Assembly (NCBI RefSeq): GCF_016745505.1
Contig: NZ_JAERUC010000134.1
Span: forward strand, 1 to 64,000
Reading direction: 5' to 3'
DNA length: 64,000 nucleotides
Origin: Streptomyces silvae
Lineage (GTDB): Bacteria; Actinomycetota; Actinomycetes; Streptomycetales; Streptomycetaceae
Under the pieces are notes generated by a model. That model made no database searches. It saw only the letters and a program-made list of their open reading frames with translations, and was not told the origin of the DNA. The first letter of the stretch is position 1. Every line of letters begins with the position of its first letter. Positions 9,201 through 16,089 of the stretch are shown here, one piece after another. A program made the position numbers and the translations under genes.

Positions 9201-10202
9201 GGGACGGCGCCGGGTGAACGCGTCGCGGATGCGCAGCCGGACCTCCTCGCCCACCGGCGGCATCGCGGTGATCTCCTGCTGCGTGACGACCGCCGTGAGG
9301 CGTTCGAACGCGGACAGCAGCGAGTTGCTGAGCCCGGCCTCGTCCCCGAAGGTGGCGAGAGTCTCCTCGTACGCGTAGTAGGGGCGGTACGGGATCTCCA
9401 CCGCGCCCCAGTAGGCGGTGAGCTCGTCGCCCGAGAGGTCGCGGGGCAGCCGGTCGAACTTCAGCCGGGCCAGCGCCCGTCCGGCGTCGGCCTTCTCCTT
9501 CTCGCCCTCGTCGATCCGCATCGGGACGGGGAAGATCGAGATGGGCCGGCCGGTGTAGCGCTCGGCGATCTGGCGGGCGACTGCGGCGGCGCCGTCGATG
9601 GACTGGTCGCTGAGGGTGAAGCAGTCGACGAGCACGTCCGGGAGGTGGACGGTGCAGATGTCGGCGATGTCGCTGAGGCCCGTACGGCTGTCGATGAGGA
9701 CGTAGTCGTAGTTGGCCTTCATGTCGTCCCGCAGGGCGTCGAAGAAGTGGCCGCCGCCGAGCCGGTCGTAGAAGTTGTCCCAGTCGAAGGTGGAGACGGT
9801 GGCGGAGTACTCGCGGTTCTGCCGTCCGGCGGAGACGAAGTCGAGGGTGCCGCCCCGCGGGAACTCCCAGCCGAGCGCCTCCGGCGTGAGCGACACCGCG
9901 TGCGGCTGGATGCGGGCGTAGTCCCGGTGCCAGTCGTCGGCCCGCTGGGCGGGGTTGGTCGCGGCCCAGGCGTACTCGGTGATCAGGTCGATCACGCCGG
10001 TGGTGGCCCCGAGCGTCGAGGGGTCGAGGAAGGGGTGGAAGAACCGGTGGAGTCCAGGGGCTTCCAGGTCCCAGTCGACGGCCAGCACCCGCTTGCCGTT
10101 GGCGGCGAGGATCCAGGCGGTGTTGGCGAGGGCCATGGTGCGCCCCGTGCCACCCTTGTACGAGTAGAAAGTGACGATGCGCCCGTCACGACCGGCTGTC
10201 AT
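6270..10202 (-). CDS. fxsT: FxsT: FxSxx-COOH system ATPase / TIR-like / NB-ARC / TPR protein
   Basis: A 1310-residue multidomain protein. Residues 1-300 form a MinD/ParA-like SIMIBI ATPase with YKGGTGRT, where the signature Lys16 is kept but the usual P-loop Lys is Arg21. About 335-440 is a TIR-like fold (LFLSYVAENRMWADW) whose SxWCxxE motif has become SQRAVDL, so the TIR glutamate is missing. From about 520 comes an NB-ARC/STAND NTPase (GLGGVGKT near 525, LLVFDNADD near 600, DLPLAVEQ near 674). About 880-1300 is a run of kinesin-light-chain-type TPRs marked by repeated GPEHP/TL motifs. The ATG at 10202 overlaps the fxsC stop by four bases (ATGA), implying translational coupling. The domain order matches the family named FxsT. 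Its biochemical role is unknown; sensor or scaffold functions are inferences. Confidence 0.9.
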   Translation of the reverse strand: MTAGRDGRIVTFYSYKGGTGRTMALANTAWILAANGKRVLAVDWDLEAPGLHRFFHPFLDPSTLGATTGVIDLITEYAWAATNPAQRADDWHRDYARIQPHAVSLTPEALGWEFPRGGTLDFVSAGRQNREYSATVSTFDWDNFYDRLGGGHFFDALRDDMKANYDYVLIDSRTGLSDIADICTVHLPDVLVDCFTLSDQSIDGAAAVARQIAERYTGRPISIFPVPMRIDEGEKEKADAGRALARLKFDRLPRDLSGDELTAYWGAVEIPYRPYYAYEETLATFGDEAGLSNSLLSAFERLTAVVTQQEITAMPPVGEEVRLRIRDAFTRRRPALPADLFLSYVAENRMWADWIESVLTRAGFRVVPRDVSAEPGPTDAVQAAETATRTVVLLSSAYLKSQRAVDLWERAVSEDPGGGRRQLLPLRVSDVRLSAPYIDRNPVDLFRLDEVHATTALMRALDRPVQLGDGMSPGPRFPGTVPRIWNAPPRNPGFTGRSLVLERMRDQLGGGMAVVLPQPQTLYGLGGVGKTQVALEYVHRFMADYDLVWWISSEQIDDVVASLAELAVRLGAQGGDDMAAASQEAVDLLRRGVPSERWLLVFDNADDPERLSRYFPQGGSGHILVTSRNQSWSQHGDALPVDVFLREESIEHLQRRAPGLSDEDAAQVATAVGDLPLAVEQAAAWIAETATPIDTYLEQLAQQAPEVLALNQPAGYPQPVAATWNISIERLKERSPAAVRLLQLCAFFAPEPISANLLYSKEMIEALKPYDASLQEKLVLGRVIREIGRFALAKVDQVSNSIQVHRLVQAVIRAQLSEEEQREARHVVHRILAGARPDDDEPIDNPETWPRFATIWPHLGPSDARNCKDAETRRLLIDRVRYLWKRGDVRTAGRLGDELRDTWREMLGNQDLQYLYLCFHLSNILRTRGRYVEAKELDEVTLGRQRAVLGPEHPHTYMTTSSLAIDLGLLGDYGKAIELATAAHEGFSQIFHDRHPRTLAAANNLALNLRSVGQYARAREIDQDVYDLRSEVLGPEHPYSLSSAMSLARDLREVGRYEDSVGLLSRTYDMYKATLGRTYPTTLSAAKSLAVSLRRAGQLEDARRLTVATRARYRAKYTSANPESLACDLNMAADLFAAGEAVEARDAAQEVVDQYMNVPGEQHPYTLAAQNNLGAYLSGAGASLEAEKLLTRVVASMREVFGREHPNTLFCVMNLANATAGRGDLELVLETERRVSGQLREVLGAHHPETLAMTSNLAVTLGAMGRKDEALRLRAETGDELARQLGDDHPLTRIARDERRFWRELEPMSV

Positions 10203-11500
10203 ACGTCCTCCGCATCCGTCGCAGGGTCGTGCATGTCGGGTATGAAGCGGGTGCTGCCCATGGGCCCCATGAGCCGCGTCCGTTCGCTGTGGCGCCCGCC
10301 GGCCGGTGGGTAGACCGTGGCATGCCGCAGATACTGCTGAGCGGCCACCTCGACCACTTGGGGCAGGATCTGGCCGAACGCTTCCATACTGGGTACCCCC
10401 TTGGCCGCGACACGGCAGAAGGCCCGCCCCTGCTGCATCTTGACCGGCATCGTCTGCTCGAGTTTCTCGGTCAGTTCGGCCTCGGCCGCCCTGCTCTGAT
10501 GGTCCTCCCTGCACCAGGGGACGACCATGGTCACCCAGGGCCTGTTCTCCCGGTCGAAGGCGGCGAGCCGCCGTCTCAGGTCCTCGTCCTGCAGGGCCCA
10601 CCGGTCGACCAGGAGGATCTCGGGGGTGCTGGGCGACTGCTTGCCCTCCCGCTGTCCCGGCTCCTCGTCGAACGACGTGACAACTGCCTGGTAGTTGAGC
10701 GAGCGCACCAGTTCTTCGGCGACGTAGGCGAGTGGTCTGGCGGACGCAGGATGGTAGGGGTTCCACTCCTGCGGGTTGTCGCCGTAGTACTCCGGGTTCC
10801 GGCCCTCCGGCAGGTCGTGGCGGGTGGGGGCGGCGATGCTGATCCTCATGGGCCGCGGGGCGCCCGCTCCGCTGCCCGGCGCGCCGAAGGCGCTGGGGAC
10901 GAGGCGGAAGTCGAGGGGCCTGCCCGAACCGATCTGCACGGTGTCGGCGACATGGACGATGCGTTTCGCCAGGTGGTAGACGGCCTGTTCGTAATCCTGG
11001 GCGAACAGCGTGAGTTTGATCAGCCCGTAGAGCCCGTCGCTGACGTAGCGGTCCCCGAAATCCCGGTGGTTGAACTGTAACCGCTCGGCAGGGCCCGGGA
11101 GTTGGGTCGGCGGCACCGGAACCCAGAGGGCGGGGACGATCGCTTCGGCCGGCTGGTTCAACCGTGCCCGGTGGTGGATGGCACGCTGTTCGAAGGCGTA
11201 CCACTCCTTGCCGCACATCTCACTGGCGAAGTAGCGCGGCGAGAACAGCGGGACGAAGACCCGGCAGTTGGCGAGCACACTGCCCAGCCGCTCGGACCAG
11301 CCCTCACCGGAGCGTATCTCCCGGTCCATGAATCCGGCCTGTGATCCCGCGGGGAGATTGGTCATGGCCATCACATGACCGCAGAGATCTTGGAATAGCC
11401 GTTCGACCCACATGTCTGGGTCCGATCCACCGCCGTACCCCGGTGTATGCGCGTAGCTCAGAAAAAAGTACGGCCGATGGTCCGCTCGCTGTTGCGTCAT
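10199..11500 (-). CDS. fxsC: FxsC: TIR-domain protein of the FxSxx-COOH system
   Basis: A 433-residue protein with an N-terminal TIR domain (residues 9-160). It starts with the strand PYFFLSYAH, has GFMDREI before the alphaB region, and carries SPRYFASEMCGKEW, which matches the TIR consensus SxxYxxSxWCxxE and puts the catalytic glutamate at Glu99. The part after about residue 200 has alternating strands and helices with EILLVDRW and WVTMVVPW motifs and is not recognised. The ATG at 11500 is chosen because it directly precedes the first strand. Its binding site (AGGACGGGG) is weak, and the frame extends to 11620. It lies between fxsB and fxsT in one operon and overlaps fxsT by 4 bases. NAD cleavage is possible for such TIRs but is an inference. 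Confidence 0.88.
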   Translation of the reverse strand: MTQQRADHRPYFFLSYAHTPGYGGGSDPDMWVERLFQDLCGHVMAMTNLPAGSQAGFMDREIRSGEGWSERLGSVLANCRVFVPLFSPRYFASEMCGKEWYAFEQRAIHHRARLNQPAEAIVPALWVPVPPTQLPGPAERLQFNHRDFGDRYVSDGLYGLIKLTLFAQDYEQAVYHLAKRIVHVADTVQIGSGRPLDFRLVPSAFGAPGSGAGAPRPMRISIAAPTRHDLPEGRNPEYYGDNPQEWNPYHPASARPLAYVAEELVRSLNYQAVVTSFDEEPGQREGKQSPSTPEILLVDRWALQDEDLRRRLAAFDRENRPWVTMVVPWCREDHQSRAAEAELTEKLEQTMPVKMQQGRAFCRVAAKGVPSMEAFGQILPQVVEVAAQQYLRHATVYPPAGGRHSERTRLMGPMGSTRFIPDMHDPATDAEDV

Positions 11501-11650
11501 GCGTGCACACGACCCCCGTCCTGTGTGAGCACCCGCATCCCAGGACTGTGGAGAGGGTGCGAGCGAATTCATCATTCCGGAGCGGACTGTGCTCCACCCC
11601 CACGGCGTTCGGTCAATCAACGCCGCTTTTCAGTCATCCCTACCCAGGAT

Positions 11651-13927
11651 TCATCGAGCAGGTTCGTGATCCACGGCATTCCTGAGGATGTTCATCCCAC
11701 TTGTCCCATGTACACCTCTCACCTCTTCCCGGAGCGACCTCAGCAGCCGCATTCCTCCGACCGTCGGTTCGGCCGCCCCGTCCATCATGTCGAGCGCCTC
11801 GGGCACCCCGTCCATGAATCCGGGAACGAGGAAGGAAAGTCCCACGCGTTCGTACGTTCCTGCAAGCAGGCCGGAAAAGGGGACCTTTGTATTCCGTTCC
11901 CAGGGCAGCCGGTACTCCCAGGCCCCGTCCAGGGCGTAAAGATCCGTGACGTCCAGGAGAGCCCGCAGCCTGGCCCTCCGGAGACCGCGCAGCAACGCCA
12001 GGGCGAGCTCACGGGTGTCCCCCGCGAGCACGAGGCCGACGGTCCCGTGGCCGTGCGGCCGTGCCGTGTTCCGGCCGGCGACGAGTGGCGTGAGAGTGGT
12101 CAGCGTCTCCGCGGCGTCCGCCGCCTGTCCGGGCGCGGCCCGTTCCAGCAGCTCCCACGCCCGGCCGACGGCCTCGCTCCAGGCCTCCGCCCCGGCCGGG
12201 CCCAGACGGGGCGCGGCCGGCGACTCGAAGCAGTCGCGGTACGGGTCGAGGTCCTCGATGGCGAGCCGCGGTGCGCCCTCCGCCGTGACGTACCGCACCG
12301 GGAGCCAGCCGGGACCGTCGGCCCCCGTCGGGACGATCCGCTCGGCGCCGCTCTCCCCCCGGACCGCGAATCCCCCGCCGGCGGTCCGGACCAGGAGGCG
12401 GCCCGCCCCGCCGGGGCCCGCGACCCGCAGCTCGCCGAGCGTGGGGAGGAAGAGCCTGCCGTCCCGGTAGTCCGCCGGCACCTCCAGATCGAGACCGGAC
12501 CGCACCGCGGCGGCCGCCACGTACGCGGGCAGCCGCAGCGCCTGACCGACCGCTTCGGGCCGCTCGGCGTGCAGCCCTTCCAGGACGTCCAGCAGCCATG
12601 TACGCGTGTAGGCGTGCGCCAGGACCCGGTCGAGCCCCGCGGCGCCCTCGGGGGAGGACTCCAGGACGCCCGCGAGCCCCCAGGCCTCGTCCCAGCGGGC
12701 GCCGCCGCGCCCGTCCAGAGCCTCGTGAAGACCGGCGAGCAGCGTACGGGTCAGGTCGTGCTGCTCGGCAGCCAGTTCACGCCGGTCGGCCAGCGCGGGA
12801 GACACGGTGGACGCGCTCGTACGCTCCTGGATCCCCCGGACCAGCGCCTCCAGGTCGGCGCAGTAGACGGAGGGGTTGTCGAAGTCGTTCGCCGAGCGGT
12901 ACCGGTGCGTGTAGAGCCCGCCCCCGCACGACCGTACGACGGGGCAGCGGCGGCACGTCTCGCTGACGCCCGCCAGGCCGAGCTGCCGCGCCTGGACCCC
13001 GGGGTGGGCGGCGACGTCGTCGAAGGAGTGCGAGAACACGTCGAACCCGGTGGCGGCGGCGCCCTCGTAGGCGCTCTTGAGGGAGTCGACCTGCTCCAGC
13101 TGACCGTCCGTCTCGACGACCACGAGATCCGTGGGGGCGAGGCCGAGGGACTCGGTGAGACTGGGGCCGCCGCTCAGCGTGGAGAGCACCGAGGAGAACA
13201 GGCGCACCGGCACCGGGCCACCCTCCTCCTGCCAGCGGTCGAAAACCGCGAGGAGCCACTCGGCGTAGGCCGTGGGCGATCCGTCGGGGCGGGGCGGCGG
13301 GTCGTCCCAAGTGGCGTGCGGCAGAAGGAAGTCGATGAGCGGGGGGTCGAGCGCGACCAGGGCGTCCAGCACGGCGTGCGGGTCGTTCTCGATGTCGATG
13401 GTGCACAGCAGCCCGAGGTTGAGATGGCGGTAGCGCTCCTGCCGGAGCAGCTCGACCGCCTTCAGCACGAGGGGGTGACTGCTGCGCCCGTCGGCGAAAC
13501 GCCGGTGCCGGTCGTTGGCCGCACGGTCGCCGTCGAGGGAGATACCCACCTTGACGTCGAACTCGTCGAAGAGGTCCAGGTAACGGGAGCTGAGCTGCAG
13601 GCCGTTGGTGTGGATCCGGAGGTCGAGGTCGGCGACGCCCGACAGGGCCGACCCGAACTCCTCGCAGACGCGCCGCAGTCGGGCGGGCCCCGCGAGCAGA
13701 GGCTCCCCTCCGTGCAGGATCACTGACACGGAGGGCAGTGCGTGTGTCTTCGCGTGCTCAGCGAGGCGCTGTGCCGTCTTGGAGATGACGTCATCAGAAA
13801 CCGTCTTCGGCCGGGTTCTCCAGCTCTGATCAGCATGTTCGTAGACATAGCAATGATCGCAGGCGAGGTCACACCTGCTGTGAACCTTCAGAACGATTTC
13901 GCGGAACGGGACCGCGGGGCCTGTCAT
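11651..13927 (-). CDS. fxsB: FxsB: radical SAM/SPASM cyclophane-forming peptide maturase
   Basis: A 758-residue enzyme predicted to use S-adenosylmethionine and a 4Fe-4S cluster to crosslink the C-terminal aromatic residue of FxsA. The radical SAM cluster motif is CDLACDHC (Cys19, Cys23, Cys26). GGEPLL follows near residue 72, and a SPASM segment (CRRCPVVRSCGGG ... YCADLE) lies at about 320-360. The C-terminal half (about 480-758) resembles the HExxH-type peptide-modification domain often fused to FxsB, but where the motif would fall (about 643-652) the sequence reads RGLRR, so the metal ligands appear lost. The ATG at 13927 opens directly into the first strand. It follows fxsA by 110 bases and precedes fxsC by 150. 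Fxs maturases are known to form three-residue cyclophanes (triceptides). Confidence 0.92.
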   Translation of the reverse strand: MTGPAVPFREIVLKVHSRCDLACDHCYVYEHADQSWRTRPKTVSDDVISKTAQRLAEHAKTHALPSVSVILHGGEPLLAGPARLRRVCEEFGSALSGVADLDLRIHTNGLQLSSRYLDLFDEFDVKVGISLDGDRAANDRHRRFADGRSSHPLVLKAVELLRQERYRHLNLGLLCTIDIENDPHAVLDALVALDPPLIDFLLPHATWDDPPPRPDGSPTAYAEWLLAVFDRWQEEGGPVPVRLFSSVLSTLSGGPSLTESLGLAPTDLVVVETDGQLEQVDSLKSAYEGAAATGFDVFSHSFDDVAAHPGVQARQLGLAGVSETCRRCPVVRSCGGGLYTHRYRSANDFDNPSVYCADLEALVRGIQERTSASTVSPALADRRELAAEQHDLTRTLLAGLHEALDGRGGARWDEAWGLAGVLESSPEGAAGLDRVLAHAYTRTWLLDVLEGLHAERPEAVGQALRLPAYVAAAAVRSGLDLEVPADYRDGRLFLPTLGELRVAGPGGAGRLLVRTAGGGFAVRGESGAERIVPTGADGPGWLPVRYVTAEGAPRLAIEDLDPYRDCFESPAAPRLGPAGAEAWSEAVGRAWELLERAAPGQAADAAETLTTLTPLVAGRNTARPHGHGTVGLVLAGDTRELALALLRGLRRARLRALLDVTDLYALDGAWEYRLPWERNTKVPFSGLLAGTYERVGLSFLVPGFMDGVPEALDMMDGAAEPTVGGMRLLRSLREEVRGVHGTSGMNILRNAVDHEPAR

Positions 13928-14026
13928 TCCACCACTCTAGTCCAGCCGCGCCAGGATTCCGGCCGCCGGCCATACGAGCCGACCGCCCGAACGGGTGGAA
14001 TTCAAACTGCTTTACGGCGCCGACTG

Positions 14027-14048
14027 CCTCGCGGTTCTTACAGCGAGG
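14027..14048 (-). terminator. Possible attenuator hairpin at the end of fxsA
   Basis: CCTCGC and GCGAGG form a 6 bp stem with a 10 base loop, read on the minus strand, and overlap the last codons and the TAA of fxsA. It could lower readthrough into fxsB so that precursor peptide exceeds enzyme. The stem is short, so this is tentative. Confidence 0.3.
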
Positions 14049-14202
14049 AGTTGAATGTCGAGATCTGCGTCGGGCGGCCGCCTGCCGTCGCGAGCACCCT
14101 GCCCATCTTCCTGGCTGCTGCACTGCCGGATGCGTCGATCTTCGCAAGCGGCACACGACGCTTCGCGACAGCGAAGCTCGGGGTGGATTCGTAGGTCTTC
14201 AC
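14038..14202 (-). CDS. fxsA: FxsA: FxSxx-COOH precursor peptide
   Basis: A short peptide gene ending in FNSSL followed by TAA, which is exactly the FxSxx-COOH signature. The 54-residue product also has the leader features I associate with FxsA peptides: TPSFAVAKRRVPLAKID (compare the common RVPL element) and a KMGRVL segment before a Gly/Ala-rich linker. The core Phe-Asn-Ser is the expected site of the FxsB-made crosslink. The GTG at 14202 is preferred, with AAGGA five bases upstream; a longer form from the GTG at 14232 (64 residues) is possible but has no site. It is the first gene of the operon fxsA-fxsB-fxsC-fxsT. Confidence 0.88.
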   Translation of the reverse strand: MKTYESTPSFAVAKRRVPLAKIDASGSAAARKMGRVLATAGGRPTQISTFNSSL

Positions 14203-14277
14203 GGCCGTCCTTGATGGGCTCGTTCCGGACACGGAAACAGCACCGGCACCTGCACCATTGCAGTGTCCGGCGGCACG

Positions 14278-14305
14278 ACTTTACTCTCATGGACCCGGTG
14301 TGCAA
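14278..14305 (-). promoter_or_regulatory. Candidate fxsA promoter
   Basis: On the minus strand TTGCAC (14305-14300) and TAAAGT (14283-14278) are separated by 16 bases, a plausible -35/-10 pair. It would start transcription near 14271, about 70 bases before the chosen fxsA start. Confidence 0.35.
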
Positions 14306-14416
14306 CTCGACTCGTACAGCCGTAACCCGAGTGATTTGCAGGACTACTCCAAATGGGCCGGAAACCATTCACGTGCGGACCGGGATGACCACTACATCGA
14401 ATACAGGAGAGTGATC

Positions 14417-15346
14417 ATGACGGCGATTCCAGGACCGCTGCAGAGCATGGTCTTCAGGAGCGCTGATCTGCCCGCACTCTTCCATCACACCGACGCGGTC
14501 GCCGTCGCGCGCCAGCGTGAGGCGGTCAACACCACCCGTGGCCAGCTCGCCCTGCTCGTCCTGGGCACCGTGCCCGCCGCCCTGCCCTGGCGTGCCGAGG
14601 TCGGGGACGGTGTCCAACTCCTCGATGGTATCGCGGTGTTGGCGTATCTCGGTGTCCTGATCACGACGTACCTCGCCTCCCGCCGCAAAGCAAAGTCGCA
14701 TTGGCAACTCAACCGCTCCGCAGCGGAGTTCATCAAGTCCAACTGCTGGCGTTACGCGGTCCACGGCTCCCCCTTCGACTCGGCCGTCCAGCACCCCGAG
14801 GCGGTGTTCGCCAGCCGGCTCGAGGAGGGGCTCCAGGAGTTACGGAAGGTCGGGTGGGACGATCCGAGGGAGGAGATGGCGGACTCGGGCGGGGGTCTGA
14901 TCACCGCGTCGATGCGGGAGTTGCGGGAGAAGGCGTTCACCGTACGCAAGGAGACGTACATCCGGGACCGGCTGATCGAGCAGCGGCGCTGGTACCGCAG
15001 GCGCAGGCTGGTGTCGCGGCGCGGGGCGCTCGTCTGGTCGAGCACCATCGCCGCGCTGACACTGCCCGCGCTGGTCCTCGCCGTGCTGAGGACCTTCGGG
15101 GAGGCCGGGTCCTTCGCGCTCACGGGGACGTTCTCCGCCGCCGCTGCCGCCTGCCTCGCCTGGAACGAGATGCGGCGCCACCATCCGCTGGTGACCGCGC
15201 ACTCCCTGGTCGAGGACGACCTGGAGAACATGCAGGCCGCGATGGAGACCACCCTGACCGAGCGGCAGTGGGCCGCCGCCGTCTTCGAGACCGAGCGGAT
15301 CGTCTCGCCCGAGCACACGGACTGGCTGGTCAGGCACCGGATGTGA
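14417..15346 (+). CDS. SLATT/DUF4231-type membrane protein
   Basis: A 309-residue membrane protein. It has two pairs of hydrophobic segments (about 43-58 and 65-84, then about 208-227 and 234-253), with a charged, Arg-rich cytoplasmic region between the pairs and an acidic C-terminal helix. The layout and motifs (HWQLNRSAAEFIKSNCWRYA near residue 95, then RDRLIEQRRWYRRR near 190) fit DUF4231, a member of the SLATT group of 2TM effector domains that accompany SLOG or SMODS nucleotide sensors in conflict systems. The ATG at 14417 follows AGGAGA by 6 bases. It is divergent from fxsA and convergent with a SLOG gene. A pore-forming effector role is inferred from the family, not shown here. Confidence 0.75.
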   Translation: MTAIPGPLQSMVFRSADLPALFHHTDAVAVARQREAVNTTRGQLALLVLGTVPAALPWRAEVGDGVQLLDGIAVLAYLGVLITTYLASRRKAKSHWQLNRSAAEFIKSNCWRYAVHGSPFDSAVQHPEAVFASRLEEGLQELRKVGWDDPREEMADSGGGLITASMRELREKAFTVRKETYIRDRLIEQRRWYRRRRLVSRRGALVWSSTIAALTLPALVLAVLRTFGEAGSFALTGTFSAAAAACLAWNEMRRHHPLVTAHSLVEDDLENMQAAMETTLTERQWAAAVFETERIVSPEHTDWLVRHRM

Positions 15347-15352
15347 GGACGA

Positions 15353-15403
15353 GCGGCGGGACCCGGCTGGTGCGCGGCGGGACCCGGCCGCGGTGGGACC
15401 CGG
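15353..15403. repeat. Three near-identical 14 bp repeats
   Basis: GCGGCGGGACCCGG occurs at 15353-15366 and 15374-15387, and with one change at 15390-15403. They fill the gap between the convergent SLATT and SLOG stops and may act as a GC-rich pause or terminator. Confidence 0.5.
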
Positions 15404-15424
15404 TGGCACCGGTGCGCGGCGGGG

Positions 15425-15904
15425 TCAGCCGCGTTCCACCCCCTCGCGCCAGATGACGGTGACCGGCCGCCCGAGGCTGCGGGCGTACGTCACGATGTCG
15501 CCGGTGCCTCCGAGGCCCCGCGCGGGGAGGCCGTCCCAGACCGCGATCAGCCGGTCGCAGTGGTCGGCGATGTACGCGCCCGCCGCGTAGTAGGCCTCGT
15601 CGGTGGAGTGCGGGAAGTCCAGCCGGATCTCGCGGGCGGCCCGCGCCTTGAGCGTCCGGTAGCGCGCGAGGTCCGCCTCGTCGGCGAAGCCGTCCTCGTA
15701 GTCCCCGCTGGGGATGACCACGGTCAGCTCCGCGCCGTGGGCCAGGGCGAGGTCGGCGAAGAGCTGGTCGGCCCCGACCGCCAGGCTGGAGAGCGCCTCC
15801 AGGGAGCCCTCGTGTCCGCACAGGGCCGCTCTCAGCTCCTCCAGCACATGCTCCTGGACCTCCTGGGGGATGCTGCGGTGACCGGTCACTCCGATGCGTT
15901 TCAC
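15425..15904 (-). CDS. SLOG-fold protein
   Basis: A 159-residue Rossmann-like protein of the SLOG superfamily, which binds nucleotide-derived ligands. Visible motifs in order: GVTGHRS at residue 5, AVGADQLFADLAL near 50, VVIPSGDYED near 68, AYYAAGAYIADHCD near 110, and the phosphate-binding WDGLPARGLGGTGD near 130. The GTG at 15904 starts directly before the first strand, with a GGGGG stretch 9 bases upstream. Extending the frame to 16015 only adds non-conserved sequence. It is convergent with the SLATT gene; SLOG proteins are proposed to sense or produce nucleotides that trigger SLATT pores. Ligand and activity are not known. Confidence 0.78.
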   Translation of the reverse strand: MKRIGVTGHRSIPQEVQEHVLEELRAALCGHEGSLEALSSLAVGADQLFADLALAHGAELTVVIPSGDYEDGFADEADLARYRTLKARAAREIRLDFPHSTDEAYYAAGAYIADHCDRLIAVWDGLPARGLGGTGDIVTYARSLGRPVTVIWREGVERG

Positions 15905-15936
15905 GGACTGGAACCCCCTGGTGTCTGCGGGGGCTC

Positions 15937-15955
15937 CCGGAGGGCATCCCTCCGG
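15937..15955. other. Small hairpin upstream of the SLOG gene
   Basis: CCGGAGGG and CCCTCCGG (8 bp stem, 3 base loop) lie 33 bases upstream of the GTG start. It would sit in the mRNA leader or form a small operator. No other evidence. Confidence 0.3.
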
Positions 15956-16033
15956 ACCGCACAGCGTCCGCCCCCCGTGGTACCTCTGCGACCGACCGTC
16001 CTGACATCCTCTCAAGAGCCGCGGTCCGAACGG

Positions 16034-16062
16034 GAGCCCCCGCCGGGGTTCGGCGGGGGCTC
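16034..16062 (-). terminator. Terminator of the SGPB-like protease gene
   Basis: A perfect 11 bp stem (GAGCCCCCGCC, loop GGGGTTC) lies 27 bases after the protease stop at 16090 and just upstream of the SLOG gene on the same strand. Confidence 0.75.
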
Positions 16063-16089
16063 ACGGGAGTGCGGCGGTGCCCGGCCGGG

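Noticed and set aside
7092..10313. A 1073-codon open frame on the plus strand opposite fxsT
   Set aside because: It is antisense to fxsT, whose domains and motifs are clear. The frame is open only because of GC-rich third positions.
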